Assembly: GCF_000090795.2 (NCBI RefSeq)
Contig: NW_003546257.1
Location: forward strand, 421,809-485,808
Reading direction: 5' to 3'
DNA: 64,000 bases
Origin: Amphimedon queenslandica
Lineage: Eukaryota > Porifera > Demospongiae > Haplosclerida > Niphatidae
In this document: one piece after another, positions 39,997 to 51,526 of the stretch
How positions within the stretch are numbered: position 1 is the stretch's first letter
How the letters are laid out: every line of letters begins with the position of its first letter
Notes under the pieces: generated by a model
Seen by the model: the letters and a program-made list of their open reading frames with translations, nothing else
Told to the model about the DNA's origin: nothing
Database searches by the model: none
Translations under genes and position numbers: made by a program

Positions 39997-42900
39997 CTAT
40001 AAATATACATCGTATGCTAATAATAGATTCAGTCTCTCTCGGTCTTCAATAGATATATCGTTATATCTCAAGTCAGCTAGATTCAGTTTTAATTGAGCCA
40101 TAGACTCCATCATTGTCTCCTCCAGAGGTGACAGTAACTGACAGTCCATTAGGTAGATGGCTTGCAGTCGGGTTTGCTTACAAGCTATCATAACCTTGGT
40201 ACAGCCAGTGTTGGCAAGAGAGCGGTTACCAGTGAGGTCTAGTTTAGTGAGATTGCTGAGAGAAGCAAGGGAGCTACATAGTAAGAAATATTATTATTAT
40301 TATAAATATTAAAATGACACAAAAGGATTATATAAATTATACTGCAACACATAAGAATGTTTACAGAACATGAATCAAAAATATAATTAACAAAAGTGAT
40401 GGAGAATCAAATCAACTAGCATTTAATTTATAAGCATACATGATTTACCCTCGGGCATGTGTTATAATTAAATGCCTCCATACCTCGCGAGTGATTCTAC
40501 ATCATTGCTTGAAGTTAGTGAGGCGGACACGTTAAGCGATTGAAGATGGTGACAGGAAGAGAGTGAGAGCAAGTTATGGCTGCCAAGAGGACAGCAAGAA
40601 AGACTGAGATTAAGAACAGAAACTGGCAACTAGAATTATCACAAAAAAAGAAAAAAAAATTGTCAGTGGTACATGTACATGTACATATTCATGGAATGTT
40701 CTATAGGCCAATAGTTTTAGTAGCATATAATACTTTCAGTTGAAGTAGAGTACACATTGAAACTGAAAGTTCATATTTTATTTCACTTTACTCAGTATTG
40801 GATTGTGAATAGACAATCAACCACCAAACAAATTAAACTGTAAAATAAATAGCATACATATTAATCATCGATCTTTAATGTACATGTACATGTACATGTA
40901 CATGTACATGTACATGTACATGTATCCTTTCCAATTCATGTACATGTACATATTGTTCTATCAGTTTTTCACTGTAGTAGTATACCTTTATAGTATAAGT
41001 AGTAGAAATGACAGAGTTCAAGCTGAGAGAAGTTAATCTTAAATCAGCGAAACAGCTGATGTTATCTTCGATATGATTCTGATCCAGAACCAGTTCTTGT
41101 AGTCCGGCTAGTCCGACCAGCGTACCAGTGAACCCAGTGTGTGCCTCCAGTGTATACCCTGTTATACCACAGTCAGCGAGAGAGAGGTGGGTGAGTGAAG
41201 GAGTCCGAGAGAGAAGGAGAGAGAGGGAGGAGGCGACGAAAGGTCCCAACTCATTGTGACTCAGTTTCAGCGACTTCAGAGGAAGAGGGTCTATTAAGAT
41301 ATTGAAACTGGATCATTAATCAGTCGATTGACAAACATGTACATGTACGTATTGATTAGATCTTAGGATAATGACTACATGTATAGTATAGCCTCTCTTA
41401 ATGGACACTCTCTATAGCGTACACCTCCATTTAACGGACAGCACCTAGTGTACCAATTACATTCCTTACTGTATAAAATAACCTCCACATAAAGGACACC
41501 TCTGTATACCAGAGATACTTTCAAAGTGTCCATTATATAGAGGCTAGTCTGTACATATATAACTTACTGGAGGTAGCAGAGGTTGTTTGTGTTGCTAGTG
41601 CAAGAGAAAGACTCTGCAATCCAGTGCTAGTGATTCCAGTGCAGGACAGGTCTAAGTGATACAGTGTTGGCAGGTTAGAAAGAAGCTTTCCAAAATGAGA
41701 CAGTGAAGAATCAGTGAGGAGGAGACCAGAGAAAGAGAGAGAGGAGAGAGAAGGGTAAGCTAATAGCGTGTGACATAGAGAGGGACAGTGCTTGGGCTGT
41801 AGAGTGAGGTTAGAGAAAGAGAGAGAGGAGGGAGAAGGTGAAGTTGAGCTCTGAAACAATTGAAGTAAACCGGAATGAACACCTGGAAATAATAGAGAAG
41901 AGAAATGCAATGCTACTGTAATAAAAAATGATAGTTACTACACAGTAATATGATATGTGTATGAGTATAAATTAGACTAATTTTTAAAGGAAATATTTCA
42001 TGATATATGCATCAGTAGTGATTAAACTATTTTTAAAAAGATGACATACATGTACAAACATACATACACCCTGCATGACAGACATAGCCCAATAGTTGTA
42101 AAGATTCAGCAGCTAACGTGTGATAGTGAAGACTTACTTTGATCATGTACACATGGAAAATATCAACACAGAATCAGCACTGAGACTGAGTGGGTGTGTC
42201 AGTAAAAGGATAAGAAAGTACAGACACACACACAATAATTAACAGCTGGAGATTATAGAGAAACAAACACGTGTCCAGACAATTATAAAATTGGGATATA
42301 GTCCATCAGTACAATGAAGTCTAGTTTAACTACACAATCAGGCTTGAAGTGAAAGAGATACTACTTTCACAGCAAGGATCATATCACAGAATTGAATTTC
42401 ATATAGCTAATTTGACTATTTCTACTTTATTTCACATACAAAAGTTCACCAATTAAACAAAAGTTACATGTGGTCATGTACATGTAGCAAGACACACAAA
42501 CTTTCCCTGTACATGCATACAGTTTAAATCTACAGCAAATTAATGCTGGGAATAGTCTGAATGACATGTACTATACACAAGTACATGTATAAGAACATCA
42601 ATAATTCATTACAACTTTCACTTCCTAAGTAATGCTATTTTCTAAGAATGAGATACTCTATTGTAAATTCTTCCCTTTCCTACATACTCCCAGACACTAG
42701 TAGACAGTACACACAGAAGCCAGCACTAGTTACAATTATTGCATATCATACAAATCATTAAAATGACAGCATCAACAAACAAAAACACTTTGACACTAAA
42801 TCACATAAAGATAACAACTGTGTACGTTTAAATAGATTTAGTACTATACGTCAAAAATGGCTTCAAAAATTCTTTTTTTTAACTGGTAAACCTACTTGAT

Positions 42901-45900
42901 TTAAATCTATCACAGATGGACTCGTAGTGTTGAGCAATGGGCGGAGTTTCCCAGTGTTTGACCACACCTACTACCTCATCCCCTTCCTGTAGAACCTCCA
43001 CAAGTCTATCAGTGGGGAAGAGGAACGCACCCTCTGACGTGGTCAAGGATAGAACAGGGCGTCGGCCATGCTGATGGAAATAACGTTCACTAGCTGCCTC
43101 GGCCAACGACCCAATGGTTGTCTCCGCCCCATCGTCCTGTTGCCATGGACACGGTACAAGAAATGTACCATCGTCAAGTCGAACTTTGATTCTAACAAAT
43201 GATGAATGAGTGGGTGGAGCTAATGATTGAGTGGGTGGAGCAAGTAATTGAGTGGGTGGAACTAATGATTGAGTGGGTGAAGGAAGCACATAGGCTAGTG
43301 GGCGTGGTGATTGAGTAGGCGTGATACATAAATCAGGATTGCTGTGATTTGAGTCTTCGTTCCAAAAAGGTTCTACCTCCATATCCAGTGGATTGCTCCG
43401 CCTCCTTTGAGTAAACTGACTCTGGTTGCCATGGTTACTCGATCGTCTGGTAAGTGGGTGTGTCCGTCTTCTCTTTTTATTGGGAGGGGCCATGTCATCT
43501 AATAACCAGCCATCTTTATCGGCAATGACTCCACCCACTTCCTCTTCCTCCTCTTCATCTGATACTACTGGTATTAGTGACGGCTATACATGTGCAAAGA
43601 CATGAAATACATTAAACGTGTTCCTTTCCTTACGAGTGTCTCCATGTTCTCAATGTCTTCTTGTTGAAGTGGGTGGACTATTGCTACAGGAGGAGGGACA
43701 CTCTATCAAAAAACGAAAAATAAAAATTAAATTAAAAAATACTTACATGCCCTGTCCGTTGTCTTGGCAGACCTTGTGCCCTAGTTGCCTGTAAAGAAAG
43801 AATTACTAAATTCGTGTACATGTACATGTAATACAGAGAAGTGGAGGAAGATGATGGAGTACATGCAAAAGAGAAGCCTTGAGAAAAAGCCTCCTTTTTG
43901 AGATGATTCCAATGTTTATATAAAACAAGTAATCTCATATAGACACAAAACATTCAATTTCAATGTGACATAAATGTACATGTATGGGTACAGGACATCA
44001 TTAAGCAATTATCAAATTATGAACATACATTGGAAATTTGATTAAATGGACTAGTAAGCTTCATCAGAGTATAACAAATAATTAAATTTTTAAAGTTGCT
44101 TCAAAAATTGGTCAATGACATTGTATTTTGTCAAAAATGGCTCTGAGAGATTTTTTAATTTTTATAATTTTTCCTGATACATAATACATGTACATGTTCT
44201 TATGCTGTTCAGCAAGTTTGAGTTACACGTATACGATGATTACTTCAATCAATTTGTCTCTGATTTCGATATAATCAATGTCATCTTTATCTTTAACTAA
44301 AGCATCCAGTATAATGTCAAGAGCACATTTACCCTGAGAGAGAGAGAGAGAGAGAGAGTCATCATTATGACAATGTTCAGTTAAAACAGACCAGGAAAAT
44401 GAATAGACACACCTCTTTATTTTTGATAGATATATCAGCTCCTCTCTCCAATAGCAACGAGACCACACCCACATGTCCGTTACTGACAGCGTCCATTAAA
44501 GGAGTGATCATGTTACAGTGCATTCCGCCAACATCGTTGATACTAGCACCGTGACTCAATAAGGAATCGACCACGCCCAGGTTGCCATGGTTACACGCCT
44601 CGTGAAGCGGAGTCCAGCCACAATAGTCACGAGCGTTGACATCAGCTCCCTAAAGTGGGCGGGGCAGAGAGGGAGTGGTCAAAGGGTTAAATTAGCGTAC
44701 GTACATCAGCTAGTAAGTCTTTGACTCGGTTCAGTTGATTAGAAATGGCAGCAACATGTAATGGAGTCTCTCCTTTCTCGTTTCTCTTGCTGTGCTAAAA
44801 GAATTAAAATAGAAAAAGATTAAAAATTATATTCATGTACATGTATCTGTGGCTCAAAATTTTTGCCAATAGCGATTAAAAATTGCTTTTGCAGATTTTA
44901 TTTTTGCAAATAGAAGAGAGTTAAACTTTTAAGGATTAAACTTTTGTATCATCAGAAATTTTGGGCTACAAAGTTTGGTACTTCCTTACAACTAACTTTG
45001 GCTTTCCTTCGAACTGCCATACCTCTTAACTGTCTCGTTTGGTGGGTGTGGTCAACTAAACCAATTTCCTCTTCCTCTACTTCTGATTCTAAAAATAAGA
45101 AAAAAAATACTTTCATTTTTGCAAAGTCAGCAATACCTGACGACGACAGGACAAGCTCCTCTCTTAGGTCTTCACTATCAAGGGGCGTGGCCTCTTCTGA
45201 TCCCTCCATTTTGATTGGTCGCTTCAGTTCAGGGTGTTCGGCTAGTAAAGTATCAAGTTTCTCCTCATACTTTTCAGTTTGTTCCTCAAGATCAGGACTA
45301 TTAGTACAATATGATACTAACGAATCATAAGTATCTATCTGATGAAAAATAAGAAAATATAAAATAAATACGTTTCACATACTCACTAGTGATTTATAAT
45401 CATTGACAGATGATGCTAGCTCGATTGCAGTGTGATACGCCTGCATTGCTTTCTTCACATCATTAGAAGATTCATACACTCTAGCCATGTTAGCCCAGCT
45501 ACAGGCTTCCTGCAAATGACACACTCATTATTACATCACTTTACATCACGTGACATCATCGCTCACTTCAGATGGGTGACTTTGCCACATTTGTAGCTCT
45601 TTCTGATGATATTCAAGAGACTCTTTGTACTGTCCATTGTCGCAATACGTCTCCGCTATTGAGAAATATATCCTTGAGATATCCTTCATTTCAAAACCAT
45701 GTACCTCAGCCAAATGCAGCTGGAGAGAGAAAGAGCATTTTAAATTTAAAATTTTAACCCAAAAGAGAAGTAAAAGTCACCTCTTTCTGATAAAATTTGA
45801 CAGCTGCTTCATAAAACTGATACTCTTTATTGGCACACATGTCCCCTAGTCTATCATACACTTTAATCTTCTCCCTCACGTCATCATAAACTCCTTCACC

Positions 45901-47346
45901 AGTAACTGACTGACTGAGCGATAATATCTTATTAACTAAAAAGAATAAAATAAATAAACACATACCACGCTAACAATGATGATTGTTAATTTAATATAGC
46001 TTATTATCATTATTTGGGTGAAGCCATTACTGGCAAAGGAGCGTTGTTTGTTTATACATGAACATCTAATGAAGGACAAAACCCAGGTAATGCTTTACAT
46101 TCTTCTAGTTCTTATTATCAAGAGTAGATAATCTTGTTACTATTAATAATAAGACTGACCCAGCTTATATTTCTTTATTAGTTGCTGGTATTCATCATCA
46201 GGCCAATCCTCATCTGATGCTTTTAATGTTAATTTCATATATTTCTTTGCATTTTGGAAATCAACAAGCTTAATGTACACCTGGTGGACAAGAACATGTA
46301 TATCTATCACTTATAAAATGGAATGATTATTAGTTACCATGGCAATCTGAAAGAGTGTCACCGATCTATCGTGTTTGATTTTGCTCTTTTCAGAAAACCT
46401 CAGACTCTCCTCTAGTACAACAAGAGCACGGTTCGGTGTACGGGCACTAATTAGAATACCGGCTAAATTAAACAAACTTTGCCAAGTAAGTTTATGACAG
46501 TCGCACTTCCTAAAAAAAAGAGTTAAATATTTGATTGACCACACCCACTTTGATAAAGAACAAGCTTCTTCGTAATGCTTTTCAGCAGATTCCAAGTCTT
46601 TATTATCCTCAGCTACAAGGCCCAAGTTAAGATAAAGTCGTCCTTTCATTTCTTGAAGTTCTTTCTCAGTGACCACGCCCACTAAACCATCACAAGCTTT
46701 GAGGGCTAGTATATATGCCTGACTGGCTTTGTCTAAGTATTTGGCCACGCCTACTGACTCCTCCCCATCACCTTCTTTGTACCTCTCGTACCTAATTCAT
46801 AAAATACATGTACATGTAAATTGCTAGAGATTTTGGCGGGCATCAAATTTTGTGACTTAATCATATCAATTTTTTAAAGCACAAAATTTGATTCTATCAG
46901 TAATTTTAACTAACCATATTTTCCCGATAGTAGCATAAGCTCTTTGTATCTCTTCTCCACTCTGTAGGTCTTCCGCTAAATTGAGATACTGTTCCTCTTC
47001 TTTCAGAGACTCGGAAAACCTGCCGAGCTCAGCAAGACACTCCCCCACTTTACGATGACCAACTGCCACGCCCAGTTTATCATTAATACTCTCCGAGAGT
47101 TGACACTCTTCGATATGATACTTTAACGCCTTGTGGTGATTACCTATTGAGTGATAGGGTTAATTAAGAGGAGGTGTGGTCACTGACCAATCTGACTGTA
47201 GTAGAGGCCTATATTGTTACATATGGAGGCAGCCTCTTTTAGATTATTCTTATCGTATGCTCTTTTTCTCTCTCGCATAAATCCTATTACAAATAAATGA
47301 ACAGAAAAGAAAAAACAACTGTACTTTCCAGTTCTCTGCCCGCCAT
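39997..47346 (-). CDS. TONSL: tonsoku-like DNA repair protein
   Basis: Twenty-one exons close in frame to 1291 aa (human about 1378): 47325-47346, 47188-47283, 46915-47143, 46549-46791, 46338-46509, 46160-46280, 45781-45935, 45567-45719, 45387-45509, 45137-45338, 44997-45088, 44705-44794, 44413-44649, 44235-44333, 43747-43788, 43634-43702, 42896-43583, 41568-41882, 40986-41290, 40484-40629, 39997-40273. TONSL with MMS22L protects stalled forks and post-replicative chromatin by reading H4 unmethylated at K20. Domain order matches the family: TPR repeats ('VAVGHRKVGECLAEL', 'ELQEMKGRLYLNLGL'), an acidic stretch, ankyrin repeats ('DYCGWTPLHEACNHGNLG'), a basic linker, a ubiquitin-like segment ('VRIKVRLDDGTFLVPCP') and C-terminal leucine-rich repeats. 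The upstream spacer carries an E2F-type site. Confidence 0.95.
40879..40924 (+). repeat. (GTACAT)n hexamer repeat
   Basis: About seven copies of ACATGT/GTACAT, a self-complementary hexamer repeat able to form a hairpin, just downstream of TONSL exon 19 within its intron. Single 'tacatgtacatgta' words recur elsewhere in the window. Confidence 0.85.
41397..41553 (+). mobile_element. pogo/Tc1-like MITE copy 2 (about 157 bp)
   Basis: Aligns along its length with the copy at 35053-35211 ('acggacagcacctagtgta', 'aaaataacctccacataaag', 'ttatatagaggctagtctgt'). It lies in a TONSL intron, 14 bp from exon 18. Non-coding. Confidence 0.7.
44090..44225 (+). repeat. degenerate family B unit in a TONSL intron
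   Basis: Contains 'ttttaaagttgcttcaaaaa', 'tttttataatttttcctgat', 'atgttcttatgctgttcagc' and 'aagtttgagtt'. It ends only about 10 bp from the 3' end of TONSL exon 14 (44235). Confidence 0.7.
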
Positions 47347-47458
47347 GATTATTGGATTTCCCGCGAAAATCTTATCTTCAATACCAGGCATGCGCAATAG
47401 AACAAACCGGGCTCGGGAATAAAATGGGTGGGGCTGGCACTTTGCAAAAGAATGCAGG
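47347..47458. promoter_or_regulatory. bidirectional promoter, TONSL / PX gene, with E2F and NRF1 sites
   Basis: 112 bp between divergent start codons. TTTCCCGCGAAA at 47357-47368 is a textbook E2F site, 11 bp from the TONSL start. GCATGCGCA at 47388-47396 is an NRF1-type site. E2F control suits a replication-coupled repair gene. Confidence 0.7.
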
Positions 47459-48725
47459 ATGGCTTCTCTGGGTGAAGTAGAGCCGGTGGCTGAGCTCCCA
47501 AGACTGGTATCAGGGTCTGTGGTGTCTGTAGACGAGAGGGAAGACAATGGAAGGTCTCGATTTATCTTTGAATTGAATCTTGGCTGGTCTGATGGCTCAG
47601 AATCAATCATATTCCGAGGCTACCAGGACTTCTTTGATTTCCACTGTCAGCTGTTGGACTCGTTCCCCGAGGAGTCAGGAAGCATAAAAGGAAGCGAGAG
47701 GATCATTCCTTTCCTCCCTGGGAAGCAGGTCTTCCGTCGTAGCACCAAAAACCTTGCATTGCAAAGACTTCCCAAGCTACATCAATACATACAAGAAATC
47801 CTCTCACTGCCTGCCCGTATGCTGTCAAGCATAGTTCTGCTGGCTTTCTTGAGGGACAACTGGGAAGAGGAAAAATTAAAATATTTCCCACCACCAAAAA
47901 TAGAAGAGAAGGCTAAAAGTAAGAACTCATATTATCTAGCAATTACTGAACTATGTACTTTGATCTACTGGTACAGAGTTCATCATCAATCATGCAATGA
48001 ATAATAAAAATGATGCAAAAAAATTATAAAGCAATTTAAATAGCCCACTCTTTTACGATCCATAATTGAACATTGTTGTAAATATTTGTAATGTCTGCCT
48101 GACAGACAGTCAACATTATTACATTACCTGTTTATCTACTGACACAATCTAAAGTAGATTACTCTCTGATCTACATGCTATGGACAATTCTTTTCTACTC
48201 ATTCCATTAACAGTTAGATCTAACAGCAAAGACAAAGGCATATCTGATGATTTCCTGAAAAGTATAGAAGCAGTCAAAATGGAGTAAGCATTAGCATGCA
48301 CTGCACTTCATTCTGTACTTAAACAAATAATTTATTTATTATTAATTATAATTGACTATCTGTATATGCACTGTAGTGATGAGTTTACTGTGAGATATCA
48401 AAGGCACGGCTCACCGCAGTCTGACAGCAGTGACGATGTTTTGAATGACATGGCTGGATCTGGTGAGTATGAACCAATGCTGAGTACAATGAGTAGCTCA
48501 AGGAGTGATGGGAGCTTAAAAGGAAGAGGGAGATCAAGTTCATACAGTGGAGAAGAGCATAGAAAGGGAAGTATCAGTAGAAAGAAAGACAGTTGGAAAG
48601 GAGGAAGCTGGAAAGGAAGCAGGAGAAAGAGTAACAAGTATTCCAGTGATTATCGAAGAGCAATGAATGAAGATGAAGCAAGAAAGAATGGAATGGAAGA
48701 CTCTCAAGAAGGATTGTTACAATAA
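47459..48725 (+). CDS. PX-domain protein related to p47phox/SH3PXD2
   Basis: Exons 47459-47918, 48214-48283 and 48377-48725 give 292 aa. Residues about 30-140 form a PX (phosphoinositide-binding) domain: 'FIFELNLGWSDGSESIIFRGYQDFFDFH', 'ERIIPFLPGKQVF' with the Pro-rich loop, and 'RLPKLHQYIQEILSLPARM'. These resemble the PX domains of p47phox, NOXO1 and Tks proteins. No SH3 domain follows; the tail is Ser/Arg/Lys-rich with Gly-Ser repeats (KKDSWKGGSWKGSRRK) and looks disordered. Endosomal or plasma-membrane targeting is likely. Whether it acts with NADPH oxidases cannot be told. Sequence quoted is partial. Confidence 0.82.
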
Positions 48726-48931
48726 TTACAAACAATTAATTACTGCTGGCGACTAATCAAACTATAATTACTCAAATATTTTTAAAGCCATAACAGTCGT
48801 TATATTTTTGCACTAGTATGATTGTTGTTTTAATCATAAGTTGTTACAAATTGATGCGACAGTATAATGATTGTTAAGGATGTTGACAACATTATTGTAT
48901 ACGACGGTCGATAGACAAATATATCCACCTG

Positions 48932-49561
48932 CTAGTGTCTGGGTGATTCGCCAAAGAACACGTCCGGTCCTGCAAGCTTCAATAACAAATCAATGTCATC
49001 GAATATATTAGCGTGAAGGTAATAGACCCGGTCTTTAGCTTGGAATGTACTGAGGCTTGTTGCTTTTGTAGGAGGTGCGGTTTCAGAGACATGGAAAATG
49101 CTTTCTTTCTCACGGCCGATCATATCGAAAGTGAAAGCTCTCACTTGACCACTCCCCCTGTCATAATACATACGTGTGATATAACTCTTAACAAACCAGT
49201 GGAGCAGTAGGGTAGTGGACACGCCCGCCATTAGGACAATGGTTGACATGGCAACACGGGCGACCAATGGGGTTGCAGGATTACCAAAATAAACGAGGAC
49301 TGGAGATAGAGAGACGGTGAGAGCTGCCGTCGTCATTGAAAATATCTTTAAGAGTCGGATAGGCTTTGAGAGAGGACCAACATAGACTGGAGTGGGTGAA
49401 GATTGGGGCGTGGTCAAAAACCGGACATACTTGGAAATAGGAGGCGAAGGAGCTGATGGTGGTAATGCATTTAATGATCTGAGAGCTATAGATAATACTC
49501 CTCTAGTTGGGAGCCTGGTTCTACTGCATAAACGAGATGAGAAGGAGAAGAGTACACGCAT
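48932..49561 (-). CDS. TMEM70: TMEM70-like mitochondrial ATP synthase assembly factor
   Basis: A single exon of 209 aa from the Met at 49561. The start gives a typical mitochondrial presequence (RVLFSFSSRLCSRTRLPTRG). The core has 'YVGPLSKPIRLLKIFSMTTA', a first helix 'LTVSLSPVLVYFG', a second 'IVLMAGVSTTLLLHWFVKSYITRMYY', and a matrix-side domain with 'FHVSETAPP'. This follows the TMEM70 plan ('Y.G...A...K.FS...S' then two helices and 'LLHFITKGYVIRLYH'). TMEM70 promotes c-ring assembly of complex V. An upstream in-frame Met at 49597 is possible but gives a poorer presequence and would nearly touch MGM101. Confidence 0.8.
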   Translation of the reverse strand: MRVLFSFSSRLCSRTRLPTRGVLSIALRSLNALPPSAPSPPISKYVRFLTTPQSSPTPVYVGPLSKPIRLLKIFSMTTAALTVSLSPVLVYFGNPATPLVARVAMSTIVLMAGVSTTLLLHWFVKSYITRMYYDRGSGQVRAFTFDMIGREKESIFHVSETAPPTKATSLSTFQAKDRVYYLHANIFDDIDLLLKLAGPDVFFGESPRH

Positions 49562-49606
49562 TTTGATAGGATAGGTGATGGGCGTGATCAGCCACACCTA
49601 CTAGAC
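49562..49606. promoter_or_regulatory. 45-bp bidirectional promoter, TMEM70 / MGM101
   Basis: Only 45 bp separate the chosen starts of two divergent mitochondrial genes. It contains 'ggtgatgggcgtgatcagcc'. Transcripts from the two strands probably overlap at their 5' ends. Confidence 0.6.
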
Positions 49607-51112
49607 ATGGCTGTTCACGTGTTCAGAGCAACTTCATCTTCTCGACTAGTTTTCTCTTCATTCAGAGGATTATTGAGGACACCTGCTAGCAGTTATACTA
49701 CTGAAAGTGCCACTGAAGAGATTAACGAAATAGCAGAATTGTAATAATAATTTTAATTAATTTTTAATAGCATGCTTTTCACAAAATTATTATAATTATT
49801 ATTGATGTTTTGGGGATTTAGGAAGTTTTGATATTATAGGATTTTGTTTTAATTAGGCCAGGAGTAGATAATAGCTCTTTTAGTGGCTTATCGTTAAGAA
49901 AGTTCTCAAAAGAAATAACGGACAAATTACTAGCACCTGTCAATGAAGAAGACATAGAGATTAAACCAGATGGTAATACACTACACACGACTCTACATAA
50001 TGTACATGAATCATAATGTAGTATAGCATGGTTGGAAAGTAGTGCTGTGTGTGAGATTTCGTTACGTTTTATTTTTGTGTTAGGTTTGATATATTTACCT
50101 GAAATAATGTATCGTCGTATTCTCAATCAATCCTTTGGTCCTGGGGGGTGGGGCTTAATGCCACGAGGTGAAATCATTTATCAAGTGAGTTAAGTAATCT
50201 GTATTTTGCAGCATTTTACCTTTTTATTCTTTTAATTTCATCATCTTTTAATTGCCACTTATCAAATGAAAGCTTGTATCAATTATAAGTTTTGGGGCTA
50301 CATACTAAGAAAATATAATCCTATATAAAGTATAGGAGGTACCTCTAATAGAAGTACTGTGTAGAAATTAAAGATAGGGAATAGATTAACTTAATATTCA
50401 CCTTTTCCTCTGGTTAGGGTGAGTCTGATGGTGCCCAAATGGTAGCTAGGGAATATGCTCTTTATTGTGAGGGAAGGTTTGTGTCTCAGTCGCTAGGTGA
50501 GCACACCTTCTTTGGGAAGACTAACCAGCAGTATGGTAATGCTTGTGAGTCAGCTAAGTCCAGTGCATTGAGGAGGTGCTGTAAGGATCTGGGGATATCC
50601 AGTGAACTATGGGACCCTAAGGTATTGGGTGCACTGTACTGTTATCATGCATGTACTGTACTGTGTACTGTACATGTATGTCCTTTAGCCTAACTAATGT
50701 ACAGTGTAGCATCTATAAATGGACTTATGGAGCAACTTTTAAAATTCATAGAAAAATCCAAATTTGATCTGAATCAGCTCAAACTTTCCACACAAGAATT
50801 GGAATACTCTCCTTTTCATTTTGACAAAACATCCTGTACTTGGTGTTTTGCCAAATTTTCAAACAGCTTAAAAAATTTACTGAAAAGAAGCTGAGCACTA
50901 TGCAAAAATCCTATAATAAATCCTGAGTTTATGCTCTCCCTCCCTCTCTCTCTCTTCCTTATATATCATGTACACAGTTTGTCAATCAGTGGAAAGATAA
51001 GTATGCTATTGAGGTTTGGTGTCAGAATCAAAGGACAAAAGAGAAAAAGAAGTTTTGGGTCAAGAAAAACTCAAAGCAGCAATTTAGTTATCCATGGGTA
51101 GCAGCTGCCTGA
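49607..51112 (+). CDS. MGM101: mitochondrial genome maintenance protein MGM101
   Basis: Five exons (49607-49740, 49857-49972, 50084-50184, 50418-50621, 50978-51112) give 229 aa. Mgm101 is a Rad52-type single-strand annealing protein of mitochondrial nucleoids, needed in yeast to keep mtDNA and for recombinational repair. Signature blocks: '[23 protein letters not shown]', '[21 protein letters not shown]', '[21 protein letters not shown]', '[27 protein letters not shown]' and the basic C-terminus, all closely matching the fungal protein as remembered. The N-terminus is a mitochondrial presequence ([20 protein letters not shown]). Blocks are quoted in part. Intron 4 carries a family B repeat fragment. 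Confidence 0.93.
50720..50930 (+). repeat. degenerate family B element in MGM101 intron 4
   Basis: Contains 'gagcaacttttaaaattcat', 'aaaaatccaaatttgatctg', 'atcagctcaaactttccaca' and a tail 'gcactatgcaaaaatcctat' like that of the element at 13360-13529. Confidence 0.75.
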
Positions 51113-51526
51113 CTTTAAATTAACAGACAAGTTTAATTTATTGTTGCTAATCATTGTCATATTGTCGCTATCATGTGCAATAAATTTGTGGTTATTATCT
51201 ATTAATTTTGTGGATTGATTTAATTATATTTCTGGTTAATGGAATTTTATCATTCAGTACATTCAAAAGTATAGAAGTACTTTTACAACACACGTGTACA
51301 CACACATGTACATGCTCATGTATGATGTATCGCGTCTTGCAGTGATTGGAAAGTTAAAATATTATTTTTAATTGTAAGCAAAACTTTCACAAATCATTGA
51401 AAAGAAATTTCATTAAAAATAGTGAAATACCTAAAATGACAAAATGACAATAATAATACTAAATGTATTCTAAGAAAAATAATTAGTAACTAAGGACTAC
51501 TAGTAGAGCTAGCTGAGCTAGAGGCT
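51113..51526. other. convergent 3' flanks of MGM101 and the CR-type gene
   Basis: AT-rich spacer, with AATAAA at about 51179 for MGM101. No gene seen. Confidence 0.5.

Noticed and set aside
47287-47610. 107-codon minus-strand open frame running upstream of TONSL
   Set aside because: Overlaps the PX gene in antisense and the promoter; only its last residues from the Met at 47346 belong to TONSL.
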